Made by a program: the position numbers and the translations under genes. The notes beneath the pieces were generated by a model. That model ran no database searches. It worked only from the letters and a program-made list of their open reading frames with translations, and was not told where the DNA came from. DNA of 64,000 bases from the NCBI RefSeq assembly GCF_026342435.1, contig NZ_JAPEMT010000003.1:62001-126000 (forward strand), given 5' to 3'. Each line of letters starts with the position of its first letter. Position 1 is the first letter of the stretch. Below are positions 16,408 to 25,970 of this stretch, in pieces. This DNA comes from Streptomyces sp. NBC_00237 (GTDB lineage Bacteria; Actinomycetota; Actinomycetes; Streptomycetales; Streptomycetaceae).

Positions 16408-17325
16408 TCATGACGCGCGGTCGGGCCCGGTGGGGAAGGTGCGTGCGCAGCTCTCCTCCACCGTGTCCGCGAAGGCCCGCGCCAGTGGGGGCAGCGCCTC
16501 CCAGCGGCGGACCGCCCAGCCCGTGCGGAGCGGAGGCAGCTCGGGGAGCGGGATCAGACGCAGCCGGGGGTGGGCGGGGCCGTGCCAGGCGGGGAGGTCG
16601 GGGACGACGGCGTGGCCCAGGCCGAGTTCGGCGAGCAGGATCGCGGTGTCCCAGTCGGCGACGCTGGTGTCCGAGACGGGCTCGATGCCGGACGTCGTGA
16701 ACCAGGCGTCCAGGCGGGAGCGGGAAGTGGTGTTCTCGGGCAGGGCGATCAGGCGGATGTCCTTCAAGTCGGCTGTGGTCACCGTGGACTTGGCGGCGAT
16801 GGGGTCGTCCGTGGCGACGGCCAGCACCCAGGGGAGAGCGACTACGGGACGCTGCTCGATGCTCCGGACGGGCTCCCCCAAGGTGATCCAGGCCAGGTCG
16901 AGGCCGCCCGCGAGGAGCGCGTCGAAGCAGTCCCGGCTGGAGGTAGCCGTCCTGAACTCAAGTCTGACACCGGGGAATTGCTGGCGAAAGTCGACCACGG
17001 CCTCGGACATGAAGTGCCGGACCGTGGTCCCGCCGGTGGTGATCCGTATCGAACCGCCCTCGCCGCGCGCCAGTTCGCGCAGTCGGCGTACGGCGTGATC
17101 GATGTCGCCCAGGCTGCCCGCCGCCGCGGCGTTCAGGAGCCTGCCCGCCGGTGTGGGCTCCACCCCGCGCGGAAGGCGTTCCAGGAGGGCGAGGCCGGTT
17201 TCGCGCTCCAGGCGCTTGACGTGCTGGCTCACCGCGGACTGCGTGCAGGACAGCTCGCGGGCGACGGCGCTGAGACTGCCGGTGCGGCACACGGCGACGA
17301 AGACGCGGAGGTCGTCGAGGGTCAT
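16408..17325 (-). CDS. LysR-family transcriptional regulator
   Basis: A 305-aa LysR regulator. The N-terminal helix-turn-helix is clear (MTLDDLRVFVAVCRTGSLSA, CTQSAVSQHVKRLE). The C-terminal two-lobed effector domain has ITTGGTTVRHF and AELGLGHAVVPDLP. LysR proteins usually control the divergent neighbour; here that is the DUF6817 gene, 204 bp away. It converges on the preceding plus-strand gene with a 3-bp gap. The ligand is unknown. Confidence 0.9.
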   Translation of the reverse strand: MTLDDLRVFVAVCRTGSLSAVARELSCTQSAVSQHVKRLERETGLALLERLPRGVEPTPAGRLLNAAAAGSLGDIDHAVRRLRELARGEGGSIRITTGGTTVRHFMSEAVVDFRQQFPGVRLEFRTATSSRDCFDALLAGGLDLAWITLGEPVRSIEQRPVVALPWVLAVATDDPIAAKSTVTTADLKDIRLIALPENTTSRSRLDAWFTTSGIEPVSDTSVADWDTAILLAELGLGHAVVPDLPAWHGPAHPRLRLIPLPELPPLRTGWAVRRWEALPPLARAFADTVEESCARTFPTGPDRAS

Positions 17326-17529
17326 GGAAGGTGAAGCTACAGCTTGGGAGGTGGTGAGGAAACCCTAGGATTGACTGGGGGTTGGGGGCGAGGGACGATT
17401 TCTCGCAGGGCCCGAGGCGGCAACCCGGCCGGTTCCGCGGACTGTTCTAGACGGTGGGCGGGGCCGGTCGGGTGCCGACCGATTCGTGCGCGAGCCGTGA
17501 CGTGGTGATGTCCGGGAGGGAAGCTGCCG

Positions 17530-18114
17530 ATGAGACACGACGCCGAACGTGCCGTGTGCCGACTCCTGCACGAGCAGGGTGCGGCCACTCTTCCCCACCC
17601 CGGCGGCACCCTCCTCGCCCACCTCGACCGCGTACGGGGGCAGCTTGCCGAGTGGGGGGCTCGGCCCGCGCTCCGGATCGCGGGCCTGTGCCATGCGGCG
17701 TACGGCACCGACGGCTTCGCCGCCGCCCTGCTCCCGCTCGATCAGCGGGTACGGCTGAGGGACGCGGCCGGTTCCGAGGCCGAGGCCGTCGTCTACTTCT
17801 ACGCGAGCTGTGACCGGCAGGCCGTGTATCCGGTGTTCGCCGATCCCGGCATGCGCTTCACGGACCGCTTCACCGGTCTCAGCCGGGTCCCCGCCCTCCA
17901 GGAGAAGCGGGACTTCGCGGAACTCACCGCCGCCAACGAACTCGACATCGCACGGGTCGATGCCGCGTTCCGGGAACGTCACGGGCCTCAACTCCTCGTT
18001 CTCTTCCACCGGTTCGGGGAGCTGCTGAGCCCCGGGGCCCGGCGGGGATGCGCCGAAGTGCTGGGGCGGGCGGACTTGGGCACGGACGGGAAGCGTCGGC
18101 CGGAGGGGGCGTGA
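17530..18114 (+). CDS. DUF6817 / HD-like domain protein
   Basis: A 194-aa protein with GGTLLAHLDRV, LCHAAYGTDGFAAALLPLDQR and VYFYASCDR, the pattern I associate with the DUF6817 family, which resembles HD-type metal-binding folds through the conserved His residues in LAHL and CHAAYGTDG. The reaction is not known. GGAGGG lies 9 nt before the ATG. It is divergent from the LysR regulator, a likely controller. Its 3' end forms one arm of a hairpin shared with metE. Confidence 0.65.
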   Translation: MRHDAERAVCRLLHEQGAATLPHPGGTLLAHLDRVRGQLAEWGARPALRIAGLCHAAYGTDGFAAALLPLDQRVRLRDAAGSEAEAVVYFYASCDRQAVYPVFADPGMRFTDRFTGLSRVPALQEKRDFAELTAANELDIARVDAAFRERHGPQLLVLFHRFGELLSPGARRGCAEVLGRADLGTDGKRRPEGA

Positions 18115-18139
18115 CCACCCGCAGTCCCCTCCGGCCGAC
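18095..18139. terminator. Bidirectional terminator hairpin between DUF6817 gene and metE
   Basis: Perfect 14-bp arms (GTCGGCCGGAGGGG and its complement) enclose a 17-nt loop. The left arm lies in the last codons of the plus-strand gene and the right arm sits just after the metE stop, so one structure can serve both genes. Confidence 0.7.
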
Positions 18140-18150
18140 TCGCCCACGAA

Positions 18151-20526
18151 TTAGTTCAGTTCACCCCGTACGGTACGAGCCGCCGTCACCAGGTTCTCCA
18201 GCGACGCGCGCGTCTCCGGCCAGCCCCGGGTCTTCAGGCCGCAGTCCGGATTGACCCACAGCCGCTGGGGCGGGATCGCCTCAAGTCCCTTGCGGAGCAG
18301 GGCCGCCGCCTCCTCGGCGGAGGGGATGCGCGGGGAGTGGATGTCGTAGACGCCGGGACCCGCCTCGCGGGGGTAGCCGTGCTCGGCGAGTTCGCGGGCC
18401 ACCTGCATGTGCGAGCGGGCCGCCTCCAGGCTGATCACGTCCGCGTCGAGGTCGTCGATGGCCTGCACGATGTCACCGAACTCGGCGTAGCACATGTGGG
18501 TGTGGATCTGGGTGTCCGGGCGTACGCCGCTGGTCGTGAGGCGGAAGGACTCCGTCGCCCAGCCGAGGTAGGAGGCGTGGTCGGCGGCGCGCAGCGGGAG
18601 CGTTTCGCGCAGGGCGGGTTCGTCGACCTGGATGACGGAAGTCCCGGCCGCCTCCAGGTCGTTGACCTCGTCGCGCAGGGCGAGCGCGACCTGGCGTGCG
18701 GTGTCGCCGAGCGGCTGGTCGTCCCGTACGAAGGACCAGGCGAGCATCGTCACCGGGCCGGTCAGCATGCCCTTCACCGGTCGGTCCGTGAGCGAGTTCG
18801 CGTACGACGTCCAGCGTACGGTCATCGGCTCGGGGCGCGAGATGTCGCCCGCGAGGACGGGCGGCCGGACGTAGCGGGTGCCGTACGACTGGACCCAGCC
18901 GTGCTGGGTCGCCAGGTAGCCGGTGAGCTGTTCGGCGAAGTACTGCACCATGTCGTTGCGCTCGGGCTCGCCGTGCACCAGGACGTCGATTCCGGCCTTC
19001 TCCTGGAAGGCGAGGACATCGCGGATCTCGGACGCGATCCGCTCCTCGTAGCCCGCCGTGTCGATCCGTCCGGCGCGCAGGTCGGCGCGGGCGGTGCGGA
19101 GTTCCGTGGTCTGGGGGAAGGACCCGATGGTGGTGGTGGGGAGGAGCGGGAGGTTCAGGTGGGTGCGCTGGGCTGCCGTCCGCTGCTCGTACGGGGCGGA
19201 GCGGCGGCCGTCCGCGTCGGTGACGGCGTCCACGCGGGCCCGGACGGCCGGGTCGCGGGTGATGGGGGAGTTGGCACGGGAGGCCAAGTCGGCCCGGTTC
19301 GCGGCCAGTTCGGCGGCGATGGCGGACGTTCCCTGGGTGAGTCCCCTGGCGAGCGTGACGATCTCCGTCGTCTTCTGCCGGGCGAAGGCCAGCCAGCGCC
19401 GGATCTCCCGGTTGACGTCGCGCTCGGCGGAAGCGTCGAGGGGAACGTGCAGGAGGGAGCAGGAGGCGGCCACGTCGACGCGGTCGGCGAGGCCGAGGAG
19501 GGTGCCCAGGGTGGTGAGGGACTTCTCGAAGTCGTTGATCCAGATGTTGCGGCCGTCGACGACGCCCGCGACCAGGCGCTTGCCGGGCAGGCCGCCGACG
19601 GCGGCCAGCGCGTCGAGGTTGGCGGCGGCGGACTCCGTGAAGTCGAGCGCGAGGCCCTCGACCGGTGCCTTGGCGAGGACGGGCAGCGCGTCACCGAGAC
19701 GGTCGAAGTAGGAGGCGAGGAGGAGTTGCGGCCGGTCGGTGAGCGAACCGAGGTCGCGGTACGCGCGGGCGGTGGCGTTCAGTTCGGCAGGGGTGCGGTC
19801 CTGGACCAGGGCGGGCTCGTCGAGCTGCACCCACTCGGCCCCGGCGGCCCGCAGGTCCGCGAGGACTTCGGCGTACACGGGGAGGAGGCGGTCGAGGAGG
19901 GTGAGCGGTTCGAAGTCGGCGGCCACCCCCGGGGCGGGCTTCGCCAGGAGGAGGTACGTGATGGGGCCGACCAGTACCGGGCGTGCGGTGAGGCCGAGAC
20001 CGAGGGCTTCGGCGAGCTCGCCGACCTGCTTGGTGGAGTCTGCCGTGAAGACGGTGTCCGGCCCCAGCTCGGGTACCAGGTAGTGGTAGTTGGTGTCGAA
20101 CCACTTGGTCATTTCGAGCGGTGCGACGTCCTGGTTTCCGCGTGCCATGGCGAAGTAGCCGTCGAGGGAGCCGGTGGCGACGGCCTCGCGGTGGCGGGCG
20201 GGGATCGCGCCGACCATGACGCTGGTGTCCAGGACGTGGTCGTAGTACGAGAAGTCGCCGGTGGGCACCTCGTGGAGGCCCGCCTCGGCCAACTGCTCCC
20301 AGTTCGTGCGGCGCAGGGCCCGGGCGGTCTCCTTCAGGGCGTCGGCGGTGACCTTGCCCTTCCAGTAGCCCTCGATCGCCTTCTTGAGTTCGCGGTTCCG
20401 GCCCTGGCGGGGATAGCCGTACACGGTGGCCCGTGCTGCCCCGGCTGCGGACTTCGAGGTCGTGGAACTCGACGCCACGGAAGGTGTCACGGAACTTGTC
20501 GCGGAATCGGTCACGGAACTTGTCAC
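18151..20526 (-). CDS. metE: Cobalamin-independent methionine synthase
   Basis: About 791 aa. MetE transfers a methyl group from methyl-tetrahydrofolate polyglutamate to homocysteine in the last step of methionine synthesis. The N-terminal half starts with YGYPRQGRNRELKKAIEGYW; the C-terminal catalytic half has TTTIGSFPQT, DVLVHGEPERNDMVQYF, QVDEPALRE, HTHMCYAEF and VNPDCGLKTRGW, which supply the zinc and substrate ligands. The GTG at 20526 was chosen because AAGGAG sits 6 nt upstream; a longer open frame runs back through the leader and is not MetE-like. The first 30 residues are Ser/Thr-rich. A cobalamin riboswitch upstream should switch it off when B12 lets MetH work. Confidence 0.96.
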   Translation of the reverse strand: MTSSVTDSATSSVTPSVASSSTTSKSAAGAARATVYGYPRQGRNRELKKAIEGYWKGKVTADALKETARALRRTNWEQLAEAGLHEVPTGDFSYYDHVLDTSVMVGAIPARHREAVATGSLDGYFAMARGNQDVAPLEMTKWFDTNYHYLVPELGPDTVFTADSTKQVGELAEALGLGLTARPVLVGPITYLLLAKPAPGVAADFEPLTLLDRLLPVYAEVLADLRAAGAEWVQLDEPALVQDRTPAELNATARAYRDLGSLTDRPQLLLASYFDRLGDALPVLAKAPVEGLALDFTESAAANLDALAAVGGLPGKRLVAGVVDGRNIWINDFEKSLTTLGTLLGLADRVDVAASCSLLHVPLDASAERDVNREIRRWLAFARQKTTEIVTLARGLTQGTSAIAAELAANRADLASRANSPITRDPAVRARVDAVTDADGRRSAPYEQRTAAQRTHLNLPLLPTTTIGSFPQTTELRTARADLRAGRIDTAGYEERIASEIRDVLAFQEKAGIDVLVHGEPERNDMVQYFAEQLTGYLATQHGWVQSYGTRYVRPPVLAGDISRPEPMTVRWTSYANSLTDRPVKGMLTGPVTMLAWSFVRDDQPLGDTARQVALALRDEVNDLEAAGTSVIQVDEPALRETLPLRAADHASYLGWATESFRLTTSGVRPDTQIHTHMCYAEFGDIVQAIDDLDADVISLEAARSHMQVARELAEHGYPREAGPGVYDIHSPRIPSAEEAAALLRKGLEAIPPQRLWVNPDCGLKTRGWPETRASLENLVTAARTVRGELN

Positions 20527-20598
20527 GGAAATCTCCTTCGCGAGATGACTCCTGAGAATCCCGGAGGACGACACGGGCGCGAAGGGATGACGAGATCG

Positions 20599-20641
20599 GG
20601 CGGAGACCGGACGGCACCCGTTACGGGTGCGGTCCTCCGCC
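20599..20641 (-). terminator. metE: Nested hairpin in the metE leader, likely riboswitch expression platform
   Basis: GGCGGAG-ACC pairs with GGT-CCTCCGCC around an inner GCACCCG-TTA-CGGGTGC hairpin. It lies between the aptamer and metE and could stop transcription or fold against the aptamer. No clear U-run follows. Confidence 0.6.
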
Positions 20642-20705
20642 TGATGTGTACGCCGACCCGCCCACGAGGTCACCGGGATTGTCCGTACGCGATGGGTCAC
20701 GTACG

Positions 20706-20912
20706 GGCGACGGGCAGGTCTTCGGACTCGCGGGCACGCCTGCCGATCCGTCTGGCAGACACCTACCGGCCGTCGCTTCCCAGGTCCGTCAGGACCCAGT
20801 GCGTATGACGGCTGTCGTTCCCACTCACCGCTGCGGGGCAGTCCCGGATTCCCACCGGGTTCCCTCTTACGACGCGCCTGCCTGGCGGGCAGGGCGAACC
20901 AGTTGCACCAGA
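20706..20912 (-). promoter_or_regulatory. Cobalamin (B12) riboswitch aptamer
   Basis: On the minus strand the conserved core is present: GGGAACCCGGTGGGAATCC, then GACTGCCCCGCAGCGGTGA, and at the 3' side AGTCCGAAGACCTGCC (the B12 box). Order and spacing fit the adenosylcobalamin-type aptamer. It precedes metE, the B12-independent enzyme, which is the classic arrangement for repression by B12. Exact 5' and 3' limits are estimates. Confidence 0.93.
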
Positions 20913-20976
20913 CACACTAGTTCAGGGTGGGGCGTGCCGTCTGCCGGGCTTCGGTCCTGGTGCGGGCACGACGAAC

Positions 20977-21000
20977 GGGCGGCCCTGGTGCGGGCCGCCC
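20977..21000 (-). terminator. Terminator hairpin after the chitinase gene
   Basis: GGGCGGCCC and GGGCCGCCC form a 9-bp stem with a 6-nt loop, 31 bp beyond the chitinase stop and before the metE leader. No T-run, as is common in Streptomyces. Confidence 0.65.
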
Positions 21001-21031
21001 GTGGTGGACGAGTTGCGCCTGCTGAAGGCGG

Positions 21032-22399
<1,368 letters not shown>

Positions 22400-22405
22400 G
22401 TGCGG

Positions 22406-22435
22406 ACGCTATTGGTCTGGACCATGCAGGGTCAA
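22406..22435 (-). promoter_or_regulatory. Chitinase promoter with dre-like operator in the spacer
   Basis: TTGACC (22430-22435) and TAGCGT (ending 6 nt before the ATG) are 18 bp apart on the minus strand. Between them lies TGGTCTGGACCA (22413-22424), close to the DasR/chitinase consensus built on TGGTCTAGACCA. The overlap with the core promoter predicts simple repression lifted by chitin breakdown products. Confidence 0.75.
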
Positions 22436-22585
22436 GAGGTGGCCGTGCCGAGTTGCGGCGAGAGGGGTCCGCGCTCAGCGAAGCGGTGCGACGTGGCCGG
22501 GGCGACGGAAAGGGAGAGCTCCTCGGTGACCTCCGTGCTCGACCGGCCGAGCCCGATCGGAGGCCGAGGCCCCGGCGTCCTGAGA

Positions 22586-23725
22586 TCAGGGGGTGCCGAG
22601 GAGTGTGCCCAGGGCCGATGCCAGGGTTTCGTACTCCTTCGGAGTGTTGTAGATCTGGCCACTGATGCGGATTCCGCCGCCGCCCGGCCAGGGCCAGATC
22701 AGGACGCGGAAGCCCAGGCGGCCCGCGATCTCCTCGCGGAGTGCGGTCGACTCCTGCGACGTCCTGGCGAACCCGGGAGGCAGCCGCAGGGAGCGCATCG
22801 GCAGGCGGTCGTCGTACGGCAGCGGGACCACGCCGGGGATGCGGGCGAGGAGCTCGGCCCCGTACGACACGAGCGTGCTGTTGTGACGGCGGACGCGTGC
22901 GGGGCCCAGCCGTGCCAGGAGTTCGAGGCCCTCGGGGGCGGCCAGCCAGCCGGTGTAGTCGACCGTGGCACGGTACTCCAGCGAGCGCGGGAAGCCGCGT
23001 TCCTCCTCCCAGGAGGGGATGGGCGCGGGGACGTGCGCGCGGAAGGGGGCCGCCACCGTCAGCAGGGCGCTGCCCGGTGGCGCGTAGCCCCACTTGTGCA
23101 GGTTCCCGAACCAGAAGTCGGGTTCCCCGGCAAGGGGTTCGGCGAGCGCACCCGGGGCGTGTGCGCCGTCGACGAGGGTGGTCACGCCGCGTTCGCGCAG
23201 GTCGGCGAGGAGCGCGGGAGTCGCGATGAAGCGTGCCGTGGGGGAGCTGATGTGGTCGAGTACGGCGACCCGGGTGCGGGGAGTGACCCCGGCCAGGACC
23301 GCCTTGCGTACCGCTTCCTCGTCGGGGAGCGACGGGTCGAGCGGGACGGTCACGACGCGGGCTCGGCGGGCGGCGGCGGCCACGACCGTGCCGTAGCCGT
23401 GGTCGGTGACCAGGATCTCGTCGTCCGGCCCCCAGCGCAGGCTGTCGAGCGCGAGGTTCGCCGCCTCGGTGGCGTTGGTGACGAGCGCCGCACCCTCGGG
23501 GTCGGTGCCCAGGTGGTGGGCGATCCGGGTCCTCGCCTCGGCTGTCCGGTCCGGCGCGCTGAGGAAGAAGGCGTCGGGGTCGGCGGCGGCCTCGTCGAGG
23601 AGCCGCCGGTGGGTCTCCGCGACGGGCGTCGGGACGGCCCCGAAGGAACCGTGGTTGAGGTGCGCCACGGAGGGGCCGAGCCGGAACAGCTCGGCACCCC
23701 CGGGGAAGGCGGAGGGGGACGTCAT
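22586..23725 (-). CDS. Class V aminotransferase-like PLP enzyme (isopenicillin N epimerase type)
   Basis: A 379-aa fold-type I PLP enzyme. HLNHGSFGAVP at the start, TNATEAANLAL, LVDGAHAPGAL and the lysine in FGNLHKWGYAP match the branch related to isopenicillin N epimerase and hercynylcysteine sulfoxide lyase. The exact reaction is not known. Its ATG overlaps the stop of the secreted enzyme gene upstream (ATGA), so it belongs to that transcription unit, though the link to sugar breakdown is unclear. No beta-lactam genes are present, so an isopenicillin role is unlikely. Confidence 0.82.
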   Translation of the reverse strand: MTSPSAFPGGAELFRLGPSVAHLNHGSFGAVPTPVAETHRRLLDEAAADPDAFFLSAPDRTAEARTRIAHHLGTDPEGAALVTNATEAANLALDSLRWGPDDEILVTDHGYGTVVAAAARRARVVTVPLDPSLPDEEAVRKAVLAGVTPRTRVAVLDHISSPTARFIATPALLADLRERGVTTLVDGAHAPGALAEPLAGEPDFWFGNLHKWGYAPPGSALLTVAAPFRAHVPAPIPSWEEERGFPRSLEYRATVDYTGWLAAPEGLELLARLGPARVRRHNSTLVSYGAELLARIPGVVPLPYDDRLPMRSLRLPPGFARTSQESTALREEIAGRLGFRVLIWPWPGGGGIRISGQIYNTPKEYETLASALGTLLGTP

Positions 23726-25707
23726 CGGACCTCGACGGTCACTGTGCGGCCCGGGGCGACCCGGGTACGGACGCTGCTGTACGTCACTCCGTCGATCACT
23801 TCGGTACGGGCGGGCTTGACCATGCCGTCGACCTTAAGCGTGCGGTGCGTGCCGCGGAAGCGGGCCTCCCAGGTGTAAGGGGTGGCGCCCGTGGTGTGGG
23901 TGAGGGTGGAGCGGCGGGCGGTGTCGTGGCGGAGGGTGAAGGCGGAGTCGCCGACGCGCAGGTCCTCGACGGCCAGCCACTGCATGCCGGAGGGGAGGCC
24001 GGAGTGGGTGGTGAGGGTGCGGGCGGGGGCGTTCGGGGCGACGCCCATCAGACCTTCGACGGTCTGGCCGACGAGGGAGAAGGAGACCTCGGGGTAGTCG
24101 CCGTTGGTGCCCTGGCGGGTGTTGACGTGCTGCACGTCCTTCTGCGCGTAGACGTGCTGCATCCACTTCCAGGCGGTGTCCGGGCGGTCGTTGGCGAAGA
24201 AGGTGTCGGGGAGGTAGGTGAGTGCTTCGATGTTGGTGGGGCGGTCGGGTCCCGAGGACTGGGCGTCGATGTAGTCGAGGTACGCCTCGCGGCGCTCGCC
24301 CGGAGCGACGATCCCCTTCATCGGCATGAACCAGCTGTTCTCCTTGCCCCAGCCGGTCAGCGCACGCCCGTCGGTGGTGTAACCGCGCACCATGTCCGCG
24401 CCCGAACCGCCGCCGCTCCAGGCGGTGTTGAAGTACGACTTGAGGTCGCGGGCCTTGCGGTCGAAGCGGGCCGCCGTCTTCTTGTCGCCCTTCGCGCGCG
24501 CCAGTGAGGCCACCGCCCGGTAGGCCCGGTACTGGGAGCCGATGGCGTCGCCGGACTCGGCGAGGGGTTCGTCGCTCTGTTCGTTGTAGCTGGCGACGCC
24601 CTGGAAGATGCCCTTGCCGGTGCCCTCGGCGACCTCGGCGCGGGGGCCGTTGTCCTTCTGGCCGTCGTGCAGCGTGACGAACTCCTCGGTGGCGTGCCGG
24701 TAGAAGTCCCACAGCGCCGGGTCGTCGAGGTAGGCGCGGTCGCCGCTCCAGCGGTACGCCTCCTCCGCCTTCTGTACGAGTTCGAAGACGGCGGGCACCT
24801 CGCGGACGAAGAGCCCGGGATTGCGGTAGTCGATGGACAGGGGCGTGCGGTTGTCGAAGTTGAGGGCCCAGACGGGGTAGTACCGGTGCTCGGGGGTGGC
24901 CGAGGCGGCGAAGGCGCGCAGCATCGCCTTGTTCTCGGCGTGCAGGCCCAGCACGCCCGCGCCCGCGAGCTGGTGGGCCATGTCGCGCGAGTAGTAGCCG
25001 CTGCGGTTGGCGTAACCGGCCCAGTAGGACGGGCCGTAGAGGGCGCTTCCGGTGCCGCCGGTCTGGCGTTCGTCGGCGTTGAGGGGGCCTTCGGTGCCGG
25101 GCAGGTGGACCCAGCTGTTGGCCTTCTTCGTGGCCCAGGCGAACATCTCGGCGACCCGGGGGTCGCTGGAGGTGACCTTGGGTCTGGCGGGTGCGGCGGG
25201 GGAGACCATCACGTCGTCGGCGTTGACCCAGCCATCGCCGGACTCGAAGGCGATCTCCAGGCGGTCGCCGGGCGACAGGTCGACGCTGCCGAGCGTGTGG
25301 CGGCGGTAGTTGGCGGCGGCGGGGAGCGCCTGGGAGACGACGACCGTGCCGTTGATCCGCAGGACGTACTTCCCGCCGGGGCCGCCGGTGGCGATCCACG
25401 CCGAGACGACGTACGCGCCCCGGCCGGTCGCCGTGACCGTCTGGGAGACCTTCCTTCCGCTGCCCGCGTCGAGGTAGGCGAGCCGCTTCCCGCTGTGCGG
25501 GTTGTTGGTGGCCGTGCCGGTGCCGGGGGTGAACTGCCAGGCGGAGCCGCCGAGTTCGAAGCCGGGGTCCCGGACCGTGAGGGGCTCTTGGCGGGGTGCC
25601 TCGGCGGCGGTCGCGGACTTCCCGCCGAGAGGGCCCAGCGGTGTGAGCGGGGCGAGCGCGGCGAGCAGCGCGACGGCGGACAGCAGCGTCATGCGGGAAC
25701 GCGTCAT
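23722..25707 (-). CDS. Secreted six-hairpin glycosidase-like enzyme with N-terminal jelly-roll domain
   Basis: A 661-aa exported protein. The signal peptide (MTRSRMTLLSAVALLAALAP) ends near AAEA. Residues about 45-190 look like a carbohydrate-binding jelly roll (VRDPGFELGGSAW, LEIAFESGDGWVNADDV). The large C-terminal part is helical with YWAGYANRSGYYSRDMAHQ, FNTAWSG and TWKWMQHVY-like segments, in the style of (alpha/alpha)6 glycosidases. I cannot name the GH family. GGGAGAG precedes the ATG. It is divergent from a sugar ABC transporter and shares its control region, so it probably releases the sugar that the transporter takes up. Confidence 0.75.
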   Translation of the reverse strand: MTRSRMTLLSAVALLAALAPLTPLGPLGGKSATAAEAPRQEPLTVRDPGFELGGSAWQFTPGTGTATNNPHSGKRLAYLDAGSGRKVSQTVTATGRGAYVVSAWIATGGPGGKYVLRINGTVVVSQALPAAANYRRHTLGSVDLSPGDRLEIAFESGDGWVNADDVMVSPAAPARPKVTSSDPRVAEMFAWATKKANSWVHLPGTEGPLNADERQTGGTGSALYGPSYWAGYANRSGYYSRDMAHQLAGAGVLGLHAENKAMLRAFAASATPEHRYYPVWALNFDNRTPLSIDYRNPGLFVREVPAVFELVQKAEEAYRWSGDRAYLDDPALWDFYRHATEEFVTLHDGQKDNGPRAEVAEGTGKGIFQGVASYNEQSDEPLAESGDAIGSQYRAYRAVASLARAKGDKKTAARFDRKARDLKSYFNTAWSGGGSGADMVRGYTTDGRALTGWGKENSWFMPMKGIVAPGERREAYLDYIDAQSSGPDRPTNIEALTYLPDTFFANDRPDTAWKWMQHVYAQKDVQHVNTRQGTNGDYPEVSFSLVGQTVEGLMGVAPNAPARTLTTHSGLPSGMQWLAVEDLRVGDSAFTLRHDTARRSTLTHTTGATPYTWEARFRGTHRTLKVDGMVKPARTEVIDGVTYSSVRTRVAPGRTVTVEVR

Positions 25708-25790
25708 CGGGTTCTCTCCCGGATTCGGGGTGGAGTCCGGGCGGGGGCGGCCCGGGACCTTGCCGGGCACGGAAGGCCCGGGGCAGCCGC

Positions 25791-25902
25791 ACGCTAGCAA
25801 CCCGTCCCGGCCGATTGCAATGAATCTGACAGTAGTTGAACGACGGCCAAGCTGAAAGTTTTCAGCGATGCATTGCAAGTAGGCCGATGTCGCTTGTAGT
25901 GT
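25791..25902. promoter_or_regulatory. Mirror-image divergent promoters around a LacI-type operator
   Basis: Minus strand: TTGCAA (25815-25820), 18-bp spacer, TAGCGT (25791-25796). Plus strand: TTGCAA (25873-25878), 18-bp spacer, TAGTGT (25897-25902). Between them GCTGAAA-GT-TTTCAGC (25851-25866) is a perfect 16-bp dyad of the kind bound by LacI regulators. The LacI gene at the end of the transporter operon is the likely ligand-responsive repressor of both directions. Confidence 0.7.
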
Positions 25903-25970
25903 CCGGCTCCGTCGCCGCACGACGGCGACCCGTCACGACATGCGACGGTCGAAACTGGGGAGGGGCCACC

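Noticed and set aside
20527..20700. N-terminal extension of MetE into the leader
   Set aside because: The frame stays open but reads through the riboswitch expression platform, is not MetE-like, and the GTG at 20526 has a good ribosome site.
22586..23725. Beta-lactam biosynthesis gene (isopenicillin N epimerase)
   Set aside because: Only the fold and general family match; no other beta-lactam gene is present, and the gene is coupled to a secreted glycosidase-like gene.
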